A DNA stretch of 64,000 nucleotides from Pleurostoma richardsiae. Its lineage: Eukaryota; Ascomycota; Sordariomycetes; Calosphaeriales; Pleurostomataceae. The stretch is taken from positions 62,001 to 126,000 of the forward strand of contig JANBVO010000025.1 in NCBI GenBank assembly GCA_030052745.1, in the 5' to 3' direction. Numbering within the stretch: position 1 is the first letter of the stretch; the number at the start of each line of letters is the position of its first letter. A program made the position numbers and the translations under genes. Under the pieces are notes generated by a model. It was given only the letters and a program-made list of their open reading frames with translations, had not been told where the DNA came from and searched no databases. This document shows, in pieces, positions 1 to 12,409 of the stretch.

Positions 1-1952
1 GCCAAGCTACGATGAGGCTATGGCGGAGTCCATGACAGGACCATTGCTCCCTCCTGGACGTGGACGACCGGCCTATAGTGGCGTCACCGACGAAAACGCG
101 CCGGATTCTTTACCCGAGAAGAGATGACGCGGAAGGCCGGATTTCCCGCTTCTTATATTCAGAGATGTCGCGCACGTATAGGCGTTCTCTCAAGCTGAGC
201 GCCAGCCATATTCCAGTACATTGTGCTGATCCTTCCGACGGTAGAAACCTCAGCTCGTTCAATGTCTGGTGCGAATGGGCTTGCCTCGTCCACTCCCCAA
301 GTGTTGTCCGCGCAGGTGGCACTAGAGGTGTCAAGGGACAGACAGACATGCAGATAATTACTCATCCATGGTCAAGTCAATCAAGGAGCCTCCTTGACTG
401 TGCATCGCCTCTTCTCCGATGCAGTTCGTTTAGGAGTGCGCCGCGCTTCCTCTACCTGGATTGTTAAGCTTCTCAGTTGTTCTACACCCAAATTCGGTGG
501 GCTAAACAACAGAGATCAATTCGAAGGCTGTATTGATCACATCATGCATTGGACAAGATCTCAACTGGCGAATTAAGCCTTCCCCTCAACGCTAAAGCCT
601 TTTAATTTACACCCAGAAGAGGCTACGGATGGCGTAGACGATGAGTCGGCCGAGCCCAATGCCAACCTCCTTTCAGATCAACACCACTATAAGTGACGGT
701 CGAGTTCTTCTCTGTGTGATATCACGCGTCACAAACCTGGATATCCCTTTCGCAGTGCCGTAGCCGCCTTAGGGGTTGGAATGCACTACGTGTTGTCATG
801 CATTGGACACACCGATCCTTGGTCCGATACAAAGTCGCCTTTGAAGATATCCCATGCAGTCGCGAGGCGGCCGGCCTACTTAAAGCCAATTGGAACCCCC
901 CGGAGCGCGACTTTTCTCAATGACGCGACGCTAATGATTTCCCACCGCCGTGATGCTGTTCATGGCCAGACCTAAGAGGTTGGTGCGTACGTTGGGTCTC
1001 GCTATCGGCATAAACGCCGGGCGACTACAACCCTAGCCTCGCAACTGGCATTTCAGAGTGGCAGCATAGTCATCTTGTGAACTCGCCTGAGTATATACTT
1101 GCTGCCATGGACACATTCGTTCGCGGGTGAGGAGTGAACAATTTCCAACTGGATAGATGGCACAGCCCGCCGGCATTTTCTAGGAGGGCATGCCTTGGAT
1201 TGGAGAGAACATCGATGTGTCGGAATTGTAAAGGCCATGTTCGGGAAAGGGCCACACAAATTTAAAAACACACAATGTCATCATGCGTGATAGGACGTTC
1301 TGAACAGTCCGAGTGCCGTCACTATAAATGTAGGCACAGGAGGTATCCAGTTGAGCACTGCGTATGGGATGGGATCATGGTACGAGGCGCACGAAAACGA
1401 GGTCAGCCCGTTCTGATTGTCCAGGGAATACCCAGGTTCCCGAATGGTCTGCCGCGTGGAACGCCGGGTTCTACATGGGGTATCTGCCGTTCTGGTATGC
1501 AATAATTTCTGTTCCCTGGATTGCGGGCCTCATACACCCTCAGAAGGACGTCCGTCTTAGGGCTCTGTATCCCAACGATCAAACGTCGTTGCCTTTCTAG
1601 GGTGCCGCCACCCTGAACTTTCATCGGTCTCCTTAGTTCTCGCATCTCCACTCCTGCGTGAAATCCCCATCTGAATAGCCCAGAGCCAACGATGTGAAGC
1701 ATGTGTCCTTTCCACATCCACTCCCAGGCGGATGATGCTCCTGTGTGCGAAGTCGACGCTGGTGTAGAGGATGCCCCTGTGATACAGGAAAGAAGGCGGC
1801 TCAAAACTGCTACAGGAGAACCAAGTAGAGAAGCCGCAAGATATTGACCCATGCGACAGCGTTCTTATTGGCCGATAGAGCGGTAGCTCTCGCAAAGCGC
1901 TCATCTGGGTATTCTCTCTTTCTGAACGCGAGTCACCTCTAAAGCGGACTCT
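1..1952. other. Gene-free left edge
   Basis: I see no gene I can support here. Several open frames of 60-150 codons exist on both strands, but none has a recognisable domain, a convincing splice structure or homology to a family I know. Base composition is mixed with many CpG sites, so it does not look like AT-rich RIP-degraded repeat. The right end is the 3' flank of the SP-RING gene. Confidence 0.5.
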
Positions 1953-4900
1953 TCAATCGTCGTCCAGGAGCTCAATGACTGCAACATTAGGCTCCGCGGA
2001 GGCGGACGTTACCTTTCGCGCCATACGAGCAGGCGTGTAACCTCCTTCTCCATCGCTGTCCTCACCCTCGCCTCCGGCTTCAATGACCGGTCGCCAGGAG
2101 CCGTCCGCTGACACAAGCATTGACTTTGCCTGAAGTTTGCACTCCTTCTCCAACTGCGCGCGCACGCCAAAGAGAAACATGTCAATGCGGAGGCTGACCG
2201 GTCTGGCGTCCTTGAAGCAAATGGGACATTTCCACCTGTCGGGATTGGACGGTTCTGTAGATTTGGGACAGTTGCAGGCGACACGGTGGAGACATGCTGC
2301 GTTCGGTTTGGCAGGACGGGTGTTAAGCCACGTCTCCAGGTCGAAACATTCCATATGGGTGCACGTAGCTCCCCGCGCGGGTACCTTAAATATGGTCGCG
2401 CTGAAAGGATCAGCAAGGTCAACAGACAAGTCCTTAACCACGATGGCAATGCTGTCCCCGTCCTCTTCCAAGGTGCTCAAGCGTGTTCTGATCTTCTGTA
2501 GCGTGTCCTCCGCCCTGAGCCTGCCAAGCCCCAACACGCGACTCATAACTTCAGAGTGGGATAAGGTCTCGATGACTTCGACGGCTAGGAAGTACCGCGA
2601 GCATCTCTGAGCCTTGGGTTGGGTTACCACAACCTTAAGGGTATTTTGCCCTGCGATGAGCAGGGAAGTGAGCTCTACCGGCAGGTCCTTCCCGTTATGA
2701 GTATGGCGCCTGATATTGAGAGTCTTCTCGTTCAACTTGAAGAAGATATTTGGTGGCCAGGAACTCTCGAGCGTGACCCAGTCGGTTTCTGCTATGTCAT
2801 TGACTCCGGACTTCGTTCGGCAGCAACGGAGCCGGTACCGTAAGGAGCCGTTGACATACTGGCTCACAGGCAGCAACACCCCAGGCGGCCTCCAGTCTTT
2901 GCATAATAGTTCGTGATCTGTCTGACTCACGACGATAATGAACTCCTGAATGTATATTTCCGGCCTGAGGAGAGTCGGCCCTACCGCGCATGATTTCACA
3001 GACTGGTAATAGCGCTCGTCGTCTCCTCCGGGACGGTCGTCTCCTTTGGAGTGTTTCCTGACCCTCTGTGGGCTACGCGCCTCAGCTTGATGTAAAGACA
3101 TAATGATCGATTTCTTGTCTGTAGGGTCATGTGCATAGTCTGATCTGGCGATGATGTGACCTCGCGGAGGGATGAGGAGCGTTAGGCCCAACCGGCCGTG
3201 ACCCTCATATAACCCTCCTTGTGTGGCCTCGGGCCGGAGATAGCTGGCTGGGGCTGCAGGTGGCCCCACGACAAACGCGGCCGGAGCAACCCTCCGCGGC
3301 TGACCTATGGATGATGGAGCAAAAGAGGATACCATCGAGGGACCACTCTGAAAAGGGGCTACAGGGAATACCGGAGGATGCTGTGGGGGCTGGAGCTGCT
3401 GTGCCGCGGCGGTTAGTTGCTGGTGCTGTCGCTGTAGTTCCGGAGGCCGCTGTTCGGCATGCACCATCTGTGCCTGATACGGCATCCCTTGTAGCTGTGG
3501 GCTAAAAGGCTGGAAATTCGTGTTCTGACTGGCTGGGTTGTCGTGTATAACAGCGTGTGGCGCTACCGTGGCCGGATCAATCGCATGGGAACTCTGCAAG
3601 ACCAGGTTCGAAGGTACCTGTCGCTGAGCGGCAGGAGCTGAAGGGACCAAACCTGGCTGAGAGGGATTTGGGCTGGCACCGGGAAACTGGGGCGATGCCA
3701 TCTGTGGTGATATGCGCAGTATATTGGAAGACTGGAGGGGTGAAGGGATGCTGCGACCTTGCAAGGTTGGCCTGGCGTGAGCTGCCACACGCTGTTGATG
3801 TCCATGTGCCCAGGCCCTGTCTGGCCCGGGCCGCGTAGACCCTTGGGGAGCTACCATTTGCCTAATAAGAGGGGACGACGGCTGCGCAGACGGAGGCAAA
3901 ACGTGAGGTTGATGGGTCTCTAGGACTGTCTTGGCCGTTTGCCGGTAGAAGTGGACGAGGCTGCTGTTACGGTGCTCGAGATCTTGGTCGCTTTCGATAG
4001 GGTTGACAGTGATGAACTGGCCTCTGTCATTCATGTGAGCCCTCTGGTCCTGTCGGAACGCCTGCTCCCATTCGGTGCCAAGAGCCCCATCCATAACACC
4101 AATCCTCCGCCTAGAAGCGGTAAAAAATATGACCTGCAAGACCGGAGAGGCGCAATGCAATACACCGAGGAGCTCATCTACCAAATAGGGAAAGCGCCTG
4201 TTGAGAGAGATAGCTGTCAGGCTTGCCCAGGTCTCAGTCAGCCGGGCGAGGAAAACGCTAACCGACTCAAATGTCGCTGCATACTGTCCAGAGAACTGGA
4301 GGAGAGGCTCGATGGCCATTGGAAAGTGGGCGAAGAAACTGACGTGGGGGGCCGACAGCAGTGAATTCTTCTTAAGGACGCTTCCGATGACTTCGAAAGC
4401 TGCGTCAACCACGGCCGGAGAACAAGTGACGTAGCGGTAGGCTTCCTGGCTATCCAAGCTCCATACGGCAAACAGTTGGTGAAGTGCAATGTAGAAGTTA
4501 TCTTCCTTTGTGCAGGCCTCCCGGAGGATCTGAAGCCGAGCTCGCTCCACTTCTGAAAGACATCGCTGGCCTCCACAATGCTGGATATGTGCATCAATAT
4601 TGCTGGTGAAGGATGCGAATGAAGACGACTCTCCGGAGTAGCTAGAGAAAACGCGTCAGCACTGTTATCTTCAAGTGAGTATCTCCCGCTCTAGAGCGTC
4701 TTACGTCAACCTCCTCTTCTTGAAGGGATGCTCAAGATTCAGCGACAGTCGAGGGGACGGCACAGAGCGCTGCACGTCACCTGGACGTCCGACCGGAGCC
4801 TGCCTACCACCTGCCACATGGCTGGCGGCAGTGAGTGCGTGGTAGCTCGGGGGAGGTGCCGCCGACAATTCTAGGGCCCCTGGAGGTGATATATGCGAGC

Positions 4901-5513
4901 TGGAAGCGATGACCCCTCCGGCATCGTCTGAGTGGACAAATGAGCTTGCCGGCTGAGGATCCGCGCTGAGTGCTGGTTCGTGGACAAAGCGGACATCGGT
5001 CACGGGCCGCGCCTGTTGAGAAAGGTCGGGCTGCCTCATATTCTGTGCTGGCTGCTCGGCCAGCGAGTCGGGCCGGGAATGAGGGCTGTCCCGTGGGTTT
5101 GACACAGCAGGACTTGGCTCATCGCTCGGTGCCGGAGAAGGAAGGACGGTAGCGGACGAAGTCCTGATGGCAGTACCGTGTCAGCAAGTACCTGGTTAGA
5201 GGCTGCTGGGGAGGAGGGCATTCCCGCATAGATGGGCAGGCCTGCCAGCAGAAACACGAGCGGGAAGTGCGGGCGCTGTGACGAGGAACAGCGAGGGACT
5301 GAGAGAGGCGGATGCTTACGGGGGAAGCGGCGGGCGGATGGATTGCCGCGGGTGATCAGGTCGAGGTGTTGGTCTAACAGGCCTTGCGCCGGCCATCCAT
5401 GCCGGCTGCCTGCCGCCCATGAAGGCATTAACGGTAGAATTAGACGACGCGACCTGGGTCTCGGGGTGCGCCGGGTGAGAAATGTGCCTCCGCTGTTGGT
5501 GAAGCTGCGACAT
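1953..5513 (-). CDS. SP-RING/MIZ zinc-finger protein (SUMO E3 ligase-like)
   Basis: Three exons read 5513-5320, 5163-4705 and 4641-1953 (donors GTAAGC and GTAAGA), giving about 1113 residues. The N-terminus has a short motif, NSTVNAFMGGRQPAWM, that I recall from fungal MIZ proteins. A long Pro/Gln/Ser-rich disordered middle follows. Near the C-terminus is an SP-RING: CTHMECFD, then CLHRVACNCP and WKCPICFKDARP, followed by an acidic tail ending in LLDDD. SP-RING domains of the Siz/PIAS class recruit Ubc9-SUMO and direct sumoylation in the nucleus, and the acidic hydrophobic tail could be a SUMO-interacting motif (inference). The first ATG in this frame is taken as the start. The frame stays open upstream to beyond 5603 without an ATG, so a further 5' exon is possible. 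The neighbour at 6387 is divergent. Confidence 0.82.
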
Positions 5514-6386
5514 GTTTTGAGGCGGGTTCACCAGATCGTCATATTGTCGTCGCGCCGCTTGGGGAGAGACTGCGGTCGGCAAAAAGTACTGTCGACATAC
5601 CACGAGTGGGCGCGGCTCGCTTCCCCCCCATGGATAGCCGCAACAAACTCTCTTTCGCCTATTGCTAGACTTGGGCGACCTGCTCGTTGCTCGTTATAAG
5701 TGGCTGGATCCGTCAAACGGGCATGACCTGGGTCTTGGGGCCTTTCCACCCTTGTGTATCGACGTCCAGCTACAGAGGGGACGGTCGGCTGGCTACCTTG
5801 GGCGTAGGAAGATTGATACCGACGATCCGAACAAAGACAATGAAAGATACGTTGAGGATATAGGTATTTACCTTCCTGAGGTACTATTTCCATACCCTCG
5901 ATGGCAGGTGACCTGCGCCTGCTCTGGATACCGGTACTTCAGATAGTTAAGCTTTGATTCGAGTACTCCACCCCAGACCAGGCCTGACCAGAGCCCATAC
6001 AATGACGGAACACCCTTTACAGGACGAATCCGTATAAACCTCAGGCCCCAGGAGGGGGAGGAGCGACCGGGGCGGAATTATGTATTTCCGGACCGCGAAA
6101 GAGAGCTAAAGGCTCGGAGTGCCCGGTTTAGGTTCCTTGCGATTGGTTAAGGAACTAAGGTGCAGCTACCACGACAGACAGGACCGCGGGGTCCATGTAC
6201 GTACGAACCTAGCCCCGTATTACATAATGTACCCCACAGTGCAGGACCCTCCTTGTGCCCCACAAAAAAAATCAGGCAGTATTAGATCGTGCCGAAGCTG
6301 CCAACGATTTCATCCAAAGCGAAATGTGAGGACGAGAGTTGAGGTCGGTTCACACGGAACGAACAAGACGCCAACGCTCTGAAGCC
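5514..6386. promoter_or_regulatory. Divergent intergenic region, MIZ gene / UTP15
   Basis: This roughly 870-base gap separates two divergent genes and must hold both promoters and 5' leaders. Part of it (5528-5893, minus strand) stays open and could hold a 5' exon of the MIZ gene, but the only linking GT-AG pair would make a 31-base intron, which is too short. I see no TATA box or repeat I would defend. Confidence 0.45.
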
Positions 6387-8039
6387 ATGGCAGCAGCAGT
6401 TGAACCCCTCCCCCAGTTGAAGTTGCCCTCCGGCCCTTCTCCTGTGACTCCTACGCAGAGATACTGGAGATCCTTCGCCAACCAGCGATCCCACACGTCG
6501 ACCGCATCATGGCCCGTTACCCACATCAGCTTCCCCGCCCCGGGTGGCAGCGCGCTCTCGACGTCCGCCACTGTCGCCGCCAGGAATAATGACCTCTTTG
6601 CGGTCACCGCCGGTCCTCGCGTTGACATCTACTCGATTCGCAAGCGCGAGCCCCTCAAAACTATCGGCCGCTTCGATTCGGGCGTCGCGCGGTCTGGTGA
6701 AATCCGCGCTGACGGCAGGGTGCTTGTCGCCGGCGATGACTCGGGCAAGATGCAGGTGTTCGACGTGGCGGGTAACAGCAGAGCCGTCATCCTGAAAAGC
6801 TGGCACGTTCACAAGCAGCCTGTCTGGGTCACGCGCTGGTCGCCTATGGATCTGACGATCCTCATGAGTGCCTCCGATGACAGGTCAATTCGGTTGTGGG
6901 ACCTCCCCGCGAACGAGCCTACGAGGGCCTTTCTCGGCCATACCGACTATGTCAGGACCGGCACATTCATGCCGGCCGGTTCCGGGGTCAGCAGCAACAT
7001 GCTGGTGTCCGGGAGCTATGACACGACAGTTCGTATATGGGATTCCCGCGTGCCTCGCGGATCTGTCTTGACATTCAAGCATGCCGCTGCCGTTGAGACC
7101 GTGCTGCCGCTGCCTTCAGGCACAACACTGCTCGCCGCCGCCGGAAACACCATCTCCGTGCTCGACTTGGTCGCCGCCAAGCCTCTGCGCCTCATTACCA
7201 ACCATCAGAAGACAGTGACCTCTCTGTGCCTCGCCACGCATGGGCAGAGCGTTGTCAGTGGTGGCCTCGATGGCCACGTCAAAGTCTTCGACACGGGGTC
7301 CTGGAACGTGGTGGCCGGATCTAAGTATCCATCTCCCATCCTTTCCCTTAGCGTCATCACCGCCGGTGCGAACACCGAGGACCGGCACCTCGCTGTCGGC
7401 ATGCAGAGCGGTGTGTTATCCATCCGCACGCGACTCACCGGTGCCGTGGCCGAACGAGACCGTGAACGCAGACGTGAGGCTGCCGCACTTGAGACGGACA
7501 TTCTCGAGCAATTTGACGCCACCAAGACCAAACGCAAGCGCCGCGAGAACGTGCGCAAGACGATGAGCACGGTGGGCGAAAGTGTGAACTTTGTCATAGA
7601 CGAGACCGGCATCAAGCGACCTAAAAAGGAGCAGAGATGGCAGAAGGATCTAAGGCATGGGCGATACGCCTCAGCACTGGATCGGGTGCTGGACCCAGCC
7701 ACCAAAGATTATGCACCGCTCAACGTACTAACGCTACTCGTAGCGCTGCGGCACCGCAGCGCCTTGCGCGAGGCGCTGGAAGGCCGCGACGAGAACACAG
7801 TGCAGCCAGTGCTTAAGTGGGTTAGTGGCCACATTATCGACCCTCGGTACGTGAGCATCTGCGTTGACGTCAGCCTGCACCTGCTTGACCTGTACACCGA
7901 GTACGTCGGTGGCTCGGTTGAGCTGGCTGCCGGGTTCCAGTTACTGAAGAAGCGTGTCACACGCGAGGTTGAGAAGGCGCAGTGGGCGTGTCAGGTCAGC
8001 GGCATGGTTGAGAATCTCACCATGACTGAGATGTCATAA
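6387..8039 (+). CDS. UTP15: U3 snoRNP WD40 protein Utp15
   Basis: One uninterrupted exon encodes 550 residues. The start is the ATG in gccATGG, which gives the N-terminus MAAAVEPLPQLKLP typical of fungal Utp15; the frame is open upstream but lacks another ATG. WD40 repeats fill roughly residues 30-320, with recognisable cores such as LMSASDDRSIRLWDLP, LVSGSYDTTVRIWDSR and VVSGGLDGHVKVFDTG. A basic linker follows (KTKRKRRENVRKTMS), then the helical Utp15 C-terminal domain from about residue 410. Utp15 belongs to the t-UTP/UtpA subcomplex of the small-subunit processome, which binds nascent pre-rRNA in the nucleolus and is needed for 18S rRNA maturation. Length and architecture fit the family. 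Confidence 0.93.
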   Translation: MAAAVEPLPQLKLPSGPSPVTPTQRYWRSFANQRSHTSTASWPVTHISFPAPGGSALSTSATVAARNNDLFAVTAGPRVDIYSIRKREPLKTIGRFDSGVARSGEIRADGRVLVAGDDSGKMQVFDVAGNSRAVILKSWHVHKQPVWVTRWSPMDLTILMSASDDRSIRLWDLPANEPTRAFLGHTDYVRTGTFMPAGSGVSSNMLVSGSYDTTVRIWDSRVPRGSVLTFKHAAAVETVLPLPSGTTLLAAAGNTISVLDLVAAKPLRLITNHQKTVTSLCLATHGQSVVSGGLDGHVKVFDTGSWNVVAGSKYPSPILSLSVITAGANTEDRHLAVGMQSGVLSIRTRLTGAVAERDRERRREAAALETDILEQFDATKTKRKRRENVRKTMSTVGESVNFVIDETGIKRPKKEQRWQKDLRHGRYASALDRVLDPATKDYAPLNVLTLLVALRHRSALREALEGRDENTVQPVLKWVSGHIIDPRYVSICVDVSLHLLDLYTEYVGGSVELAAGFQLLKKRVTREVEKAQWACQVSGMVENLTMTEMS

Positions 8040-8706
8040 GGTGTCCTTACTGCAGGGAACTGCCCATATCGCTGGGAGCTCAATAGGTGATATATACCAT
8101 GGCATTCTGCATTGCGCTGGCGTTACACAGGTTGGAAAAGTTGGAACGGGGTGGATAAGGCGTAGGTCGGTCGTGCTTTAGCCTACCTAGAATACGCAAG
8201 GTTTTTCGGTCACTTGGCGTACCTAGAAGACTGTTTGGGATCTCAAAGATCCTTCTTATTATCAGACTCTGTTAGGCTCGAGCTCCCAGTGCATTCCCAC
8301 GACGAGCTGTCTCGGGGACAGGGAAATCGACGGGTTTTGGAGCAGGACTACTGGATGCTTGACACATACATGTTCTACCTCTTATCATTCGAGGTCGGAT
8401 TGGGTATCTTGTACAGGCCTTCTCGTGGCCAGAAATTGTATAGACCAGAAAAATAGCTCGAGGCGACTGCATGGCCAGTCGCGACTAAGGACGCATTGTG
8501 GGATGTTCACCGAGAGAAAAGGACATAACCTTTACCAGTATATACCGTGACTCCTTGAAACTGCTTCCCTTGCCATATCCCTAGATCCCTGGGTCCGCCA
8601 CCCACCTATATATTCCTAAAAACAAGTACCAGCGGCAGAGCTGCGATTCAGCACTGGCTTGACTGGGACAAGGACGAGCCGAAGAAAGGGGTACACTGCA
8701 AGCGTC
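8040..8706. other. Intergenic, convergent 3' flanks
   Basis: This is the space between the converging UTP15 gene and the C2-domain gene. It presumably holds both 3' UTRs and poly(A) sites. Short open frames are present but nothing recognisable. Confidence 0.5.
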
Positions 8707-11673
8707 CTATTGCCCTCTATAGCCATGTCGCCGAGCGCGTCCTGTACCGATATCTATCTTGCTCATCTCCTCCAGTAGGGTCCATTCGCCCTCACCCCCG
8801 CCGTGTGTGCCGCCGGCGGGCATCATGGCGCCGCTCATGATCGGGACTTTGGCGGGGACGGGTGGGGCACTGGCGCTGTTGCCTCGCGTGCCAGGGCTGC
8901 TCCCATACAGAGGAGCATGATTCTCGCTAGGATATTCGAATGTCCTTGCCCGGGTCATATGCCTGGGCGGAGTGTAGTTGTCCTGGTGTTGCGCAAGGGG
9001 AGCGAGGGGAGAAGATCCGCCCAGCGCTCCAGACATAACAGGCACAGCGGAGGCGCGGTTCGCCTTCTTCTGCAATCGATTCCGGCCCGAGCTTGAGGGA
9101 GTTGACTGATCCATAGCATCCGATGACATGTACGTAGGCGGTGGCAGCGCCTGCGTGGACTGCGGTCTTGCTGCAGCGATGCGCAGCGTCCTCCGCCCAG
9201 ATGAAGGCATTGGCTGAGCTCCGCCTGGAGACACCCGGGGAATGGATGATTGCGCCACAGGCTTGCTCTGCTTGGGCTCCGGCTCGGGAGCCCAAGTGTC
9301 CATTGGCAAGTGATCTGACGGGTCAACCTCCTTGCCGTCATGAGTGATTATTTTCCCGTTGACTTCGATGTAATCGGACCGTGAGGCCTCCTTGGAGGCC
9401 GACGACGCCAAGGTTGGGTTCAGAGCATCGTACGAATCAGGCCCGAAAGGAATACCAGATAAACGGCGGCTGTCGGTCTCTGGGGCCGGGCTGATAGACT
9501 TTCGACGGATAGTATGCTGGGCGGTTGGACTGGGGCTTGGTGATATCGCTCGGGGTTTCATCACTTGCGGTGGCGGGCCCCCAGAATAAGTGATCGGACT
9601 GCGCTTATAGTTCTGTTGTGGTGTGGTGACGGGTTGGGGAGAGCTATTAGGAGGTCCGGATGAATAGCCGGGCGGGCGTTCAATCATCGTCTGTCGTCCC
9701 CTCGGCGGCGTTGCCACGGCCGGCTGCGTGTATCGTCGCTCCTGCCGCCTGTCATCGTTTATACGCGATGCTATCTCCTGCGACAAGTCCGCATCGATCC
9801 CGGGAACCAAAGAAGCAGGCACTGGCGGAGGGGCCGGCAGAGCGTATCTCGCCGTATTCTCTATTTGCACACCATCCAACTCAGATCGTTGCAGAGCGTA
9901 TCGCTGGCTTGATTGGCTGTATGAGCCATATGCCGATTTTGATGCAATAGGGTGAGGATGATCTTTGCTGGCCATGTTAGGCGGGGATAGTGCATAGTCG
10001 TATGTGTCTTGCTGCCTGTGAGAGGCACCGACAGGAGATGGGCTATATTGACCAGAAGCGGCGCTACCCCTTCCGCCCAGGTTCAAAGGGGCGGGGCTCG
10101 GGACCATGCCGAGGTCTGCTTCGTCATACTGCGGCATGCCAGATCCGCTACGTCTCCGGTAAGGGTCCATTGGACTAGGCGACTCGGGCGCGTCTTCAAC
10201 CGTGGGCTGCATGGACCTGTAATGAGGGTCATAAGCAGAGTCGTAGGAATGATGTCGTGGCGGAGACGGCTGGTGACGCTCCTCGTCGGCGTAGATACCA
10301 GCCGAGGGCGAGGTCGCCGGATCGTATGCTCTGTAAGTTGGCTTGCCAGGATATGAGTTGGAGGGGGCAGAATGCCTGTGGGCTTCGTTCCGAAGGACGT
10401 CCTTGCGCATGATGGGCGGCGTGATGTTCTGCGTGGTCATATCGTAGGCGACCCTGTACATTGCCATTTCTTGAGTGCTGCCGCTGTTGTTTCTGCTTCG
10501 ATGAACAGGCGGTGGCGGAGGTCGGTCCTCCTCAGGTGCGGCCCACCTACTGCCATCCCCGGGTGACACAGCATGTTGCTCGGGCACGGCCACGTAAGGC
10601 GACCTAGGCTCGTGCCGTTCTGGTGTCTGCCCATAGTAGTCACCATATTCACGGCCATCGGGGTCATGGGCCGCGTATTTGTCGTGCCTCTCAATGGATC
10701 GATGAGGCTGCGCCGATATATCAGACCTACTCAGTTGCGTTCCGTAGTTGCTGCTGGATGATGGCGCGGGAGAGTGATTGACAGGCTGATGATATCGAGA
10801 TGCTGGGGGTGTATTATACTCGACGGCCTGTAGCGGGGACTGGTTGGGGATGTACGCAGCGGGAGGATTCGGCTGCGATCGGGGCGGTGTCTGGATGTGA
10901 TTCTGCGCCGCGTGCCCGGGAGCATGGGAAGGAAGGACAGAAACCTGGGGGGATGCGGTAGCGGATGTCGGAGCTGCAGCGGGGCCCGGGGGGTGGCCAA
11001 GGACCGGATCAGAGGGAAGTGGGCGACGCTTGGGTGTGCTCCTCTGCTGTGGTACTGCAGTACTAGGAGGGGGAATCGCATCATAATCGGCAAGGCCGGG
11101 CCTGGGTTTCGTGACAGGCTTATCGGGTTTGGGGCGGCTGTCATAGAATGTGATCTCGATGCGGATATCACCAGCGTATTTGCCCTTGCAGGTGAGGCTG
11201 TGCCACAAGTCGTTCTGGCCGCCACCAGGGACGATGATGTCGCGCAGATCGACCCAGGCTTCCCCGATGAGGTCGGTCTTCTTGTCGTCGTTGAAGACCG
11301 AGACCTTGAGCTGGTAATAGTCGGGAGAGTCGTGCACAGTGAAGCGCAGCTCCTGATCCCTACAGCATGAGGCAAGCGAACGCACGGGGTTAGCCTCGCG
11401 GGAAACACAGGGTTGCAGGGAAGGCAGAGGTTTCGCTTACCATCTTGGAGTCTGCCCGCCGCGGATGTCGGTGTTGGTCTTCTTGGCCTCCTTACCCAGC
11501 CTGGCAGCGCAGTAGGGATCCTGCTTGCCAATTGTCTTGCGGTTGGGAAGGTTCTTGGCGCGGTCGACGACAATGACCAGGGTGCCGATCTCAGGGCCGT
11601 CGATGCTCATGTCGGAGAAGATGCCCGCGGTATGCATACCATTGAGGGCGTGAGGCTTGAGTCGGGTCGACAT
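8707..11673 (-). CDS. C2-domain cytokinesis protein, Inn1/Fic1-like
   Basis: Two exons, 11673-11441 and 11359-8707, join through a GTAAGC...TGTAG intron inside the Trp codon of TPRW|DQELRF, giving 961 residues. Residues about 25-145 form one C2 domain (GTLVIVVDRAKNLPN, KQDPYCAARLG, FTVHDSPDYYQLKVSVFND, GDIRIEITFYD). The remaining 800 residues are disordered and very rich in Pro, Ser, Tyr and Gln, with several PxxP-type SH3 ligands. An N-terminal C2 plus a long PxxP tail is the layout of yeast Inn1 and fission-yeast Fic1, which link the actomyosin ring, via SH3 proteins such as Hof1/Cdc15 and Cyk3, to plasma-membrane ingression and septum formation. The assignment rests on architecture. The C2 domain is clear; the exact orthology is inferred. 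Confidence 0.85.
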
Positions 11674-12267
11674 CGTTGCAATACTGTCGGCACGGACTGT
11701 CTTTAGGTGCTCGGCCGGATCGGTTGTTGCTCTCTCGTCATCGGTGGACTTTGCAGTCTCGCCGCCGATTGCCCGGGGCTTTGTTTACTCGGCTGCACAG
11801 CCTCGCTGCAGAGCCAGCGCCTTGCTTTTCCGAGAGCGGGTAAAATTAACGACTCGACAAAGCAGCGTTGGCAAGGAAGAGATGACGCACAAAAACCAAC
11901 GAGAGTCCAGGAGCTACGGTGGGAAGGGGGATAAGGGAGAAAAGAGAAAGTTGCTATCTACTGTCCGTGATGAATCAGGCACACCGCAAACATAAACAAT
12001 GAGATACTAGCCGTCTCTCGACGGTCAGCCCAGCGAGGTGATAGAAGTAAGGGAGGCTTTTAGCGGTAGTGGCTAACGCCGGGGTGCAGCAAGCAAACCC
12101 CCTGTGACCCTGTGTGGATCCACGGTCTCCAATTGGCCAGTGTGGGCCGGTCTGGGGTGGCTGGACTCGCCGGAGGGGCTGATGAGCTGAGGGGCAGAGA
12201 GACGCAGGACGGGAATCAAGGAGGCTGGCAAGGCTGGATGGAAGAAGGTGGGATGGCATAGACGATA

Positions 12268-12337
12268 GGTAAGGTTATAGTACCTTAGGTACATAGTAGA
12301 TACCTACCTTACCTGATAGGCAGGTACCTAGGTACGG
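12268..12337. repeat. Cluster of TACCT/AGGTA words
   Basis: Within about 70 bases the words ACCTTAGGTAC, TACCTACCTTACC and AGGTACCTAGGTAC follow one another, making overlapping short palindromes. Similar words recur at about 22951-22975 and 40888-40900. The function is unknown; it may be a degenerate family of small intergenic repeats. Confidence 0.6.
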
Positions 12338-12388
12338 GTGACGGAGGACAGAGTACTTCCCGCGTGCCTGCAGATAAATGACGGGGAG

Positions 12389-12409
12389 TACTCCGTACTG
12401 TACGGAGTA
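12389..12409. repeat. Perfect 10-bp-arm inverted repeat
   Basis: TACCTCCGTAC-like arms are read as TACTCCGTAC, a single central T, then GTACGGAGTA. The arms are exactly complementary and could form a tight hairpin or bind a dimeric factor. It lies in the divergent promoter region upstream of the C2-domain gene. Confidence 0.75.

Noticed and set aside
1403-1904. Overlapping minus-strand frames near the left edge
   Set aside because: Two overlapping frames of similar length with no domain, no splice motifs that join them and no homology I know.
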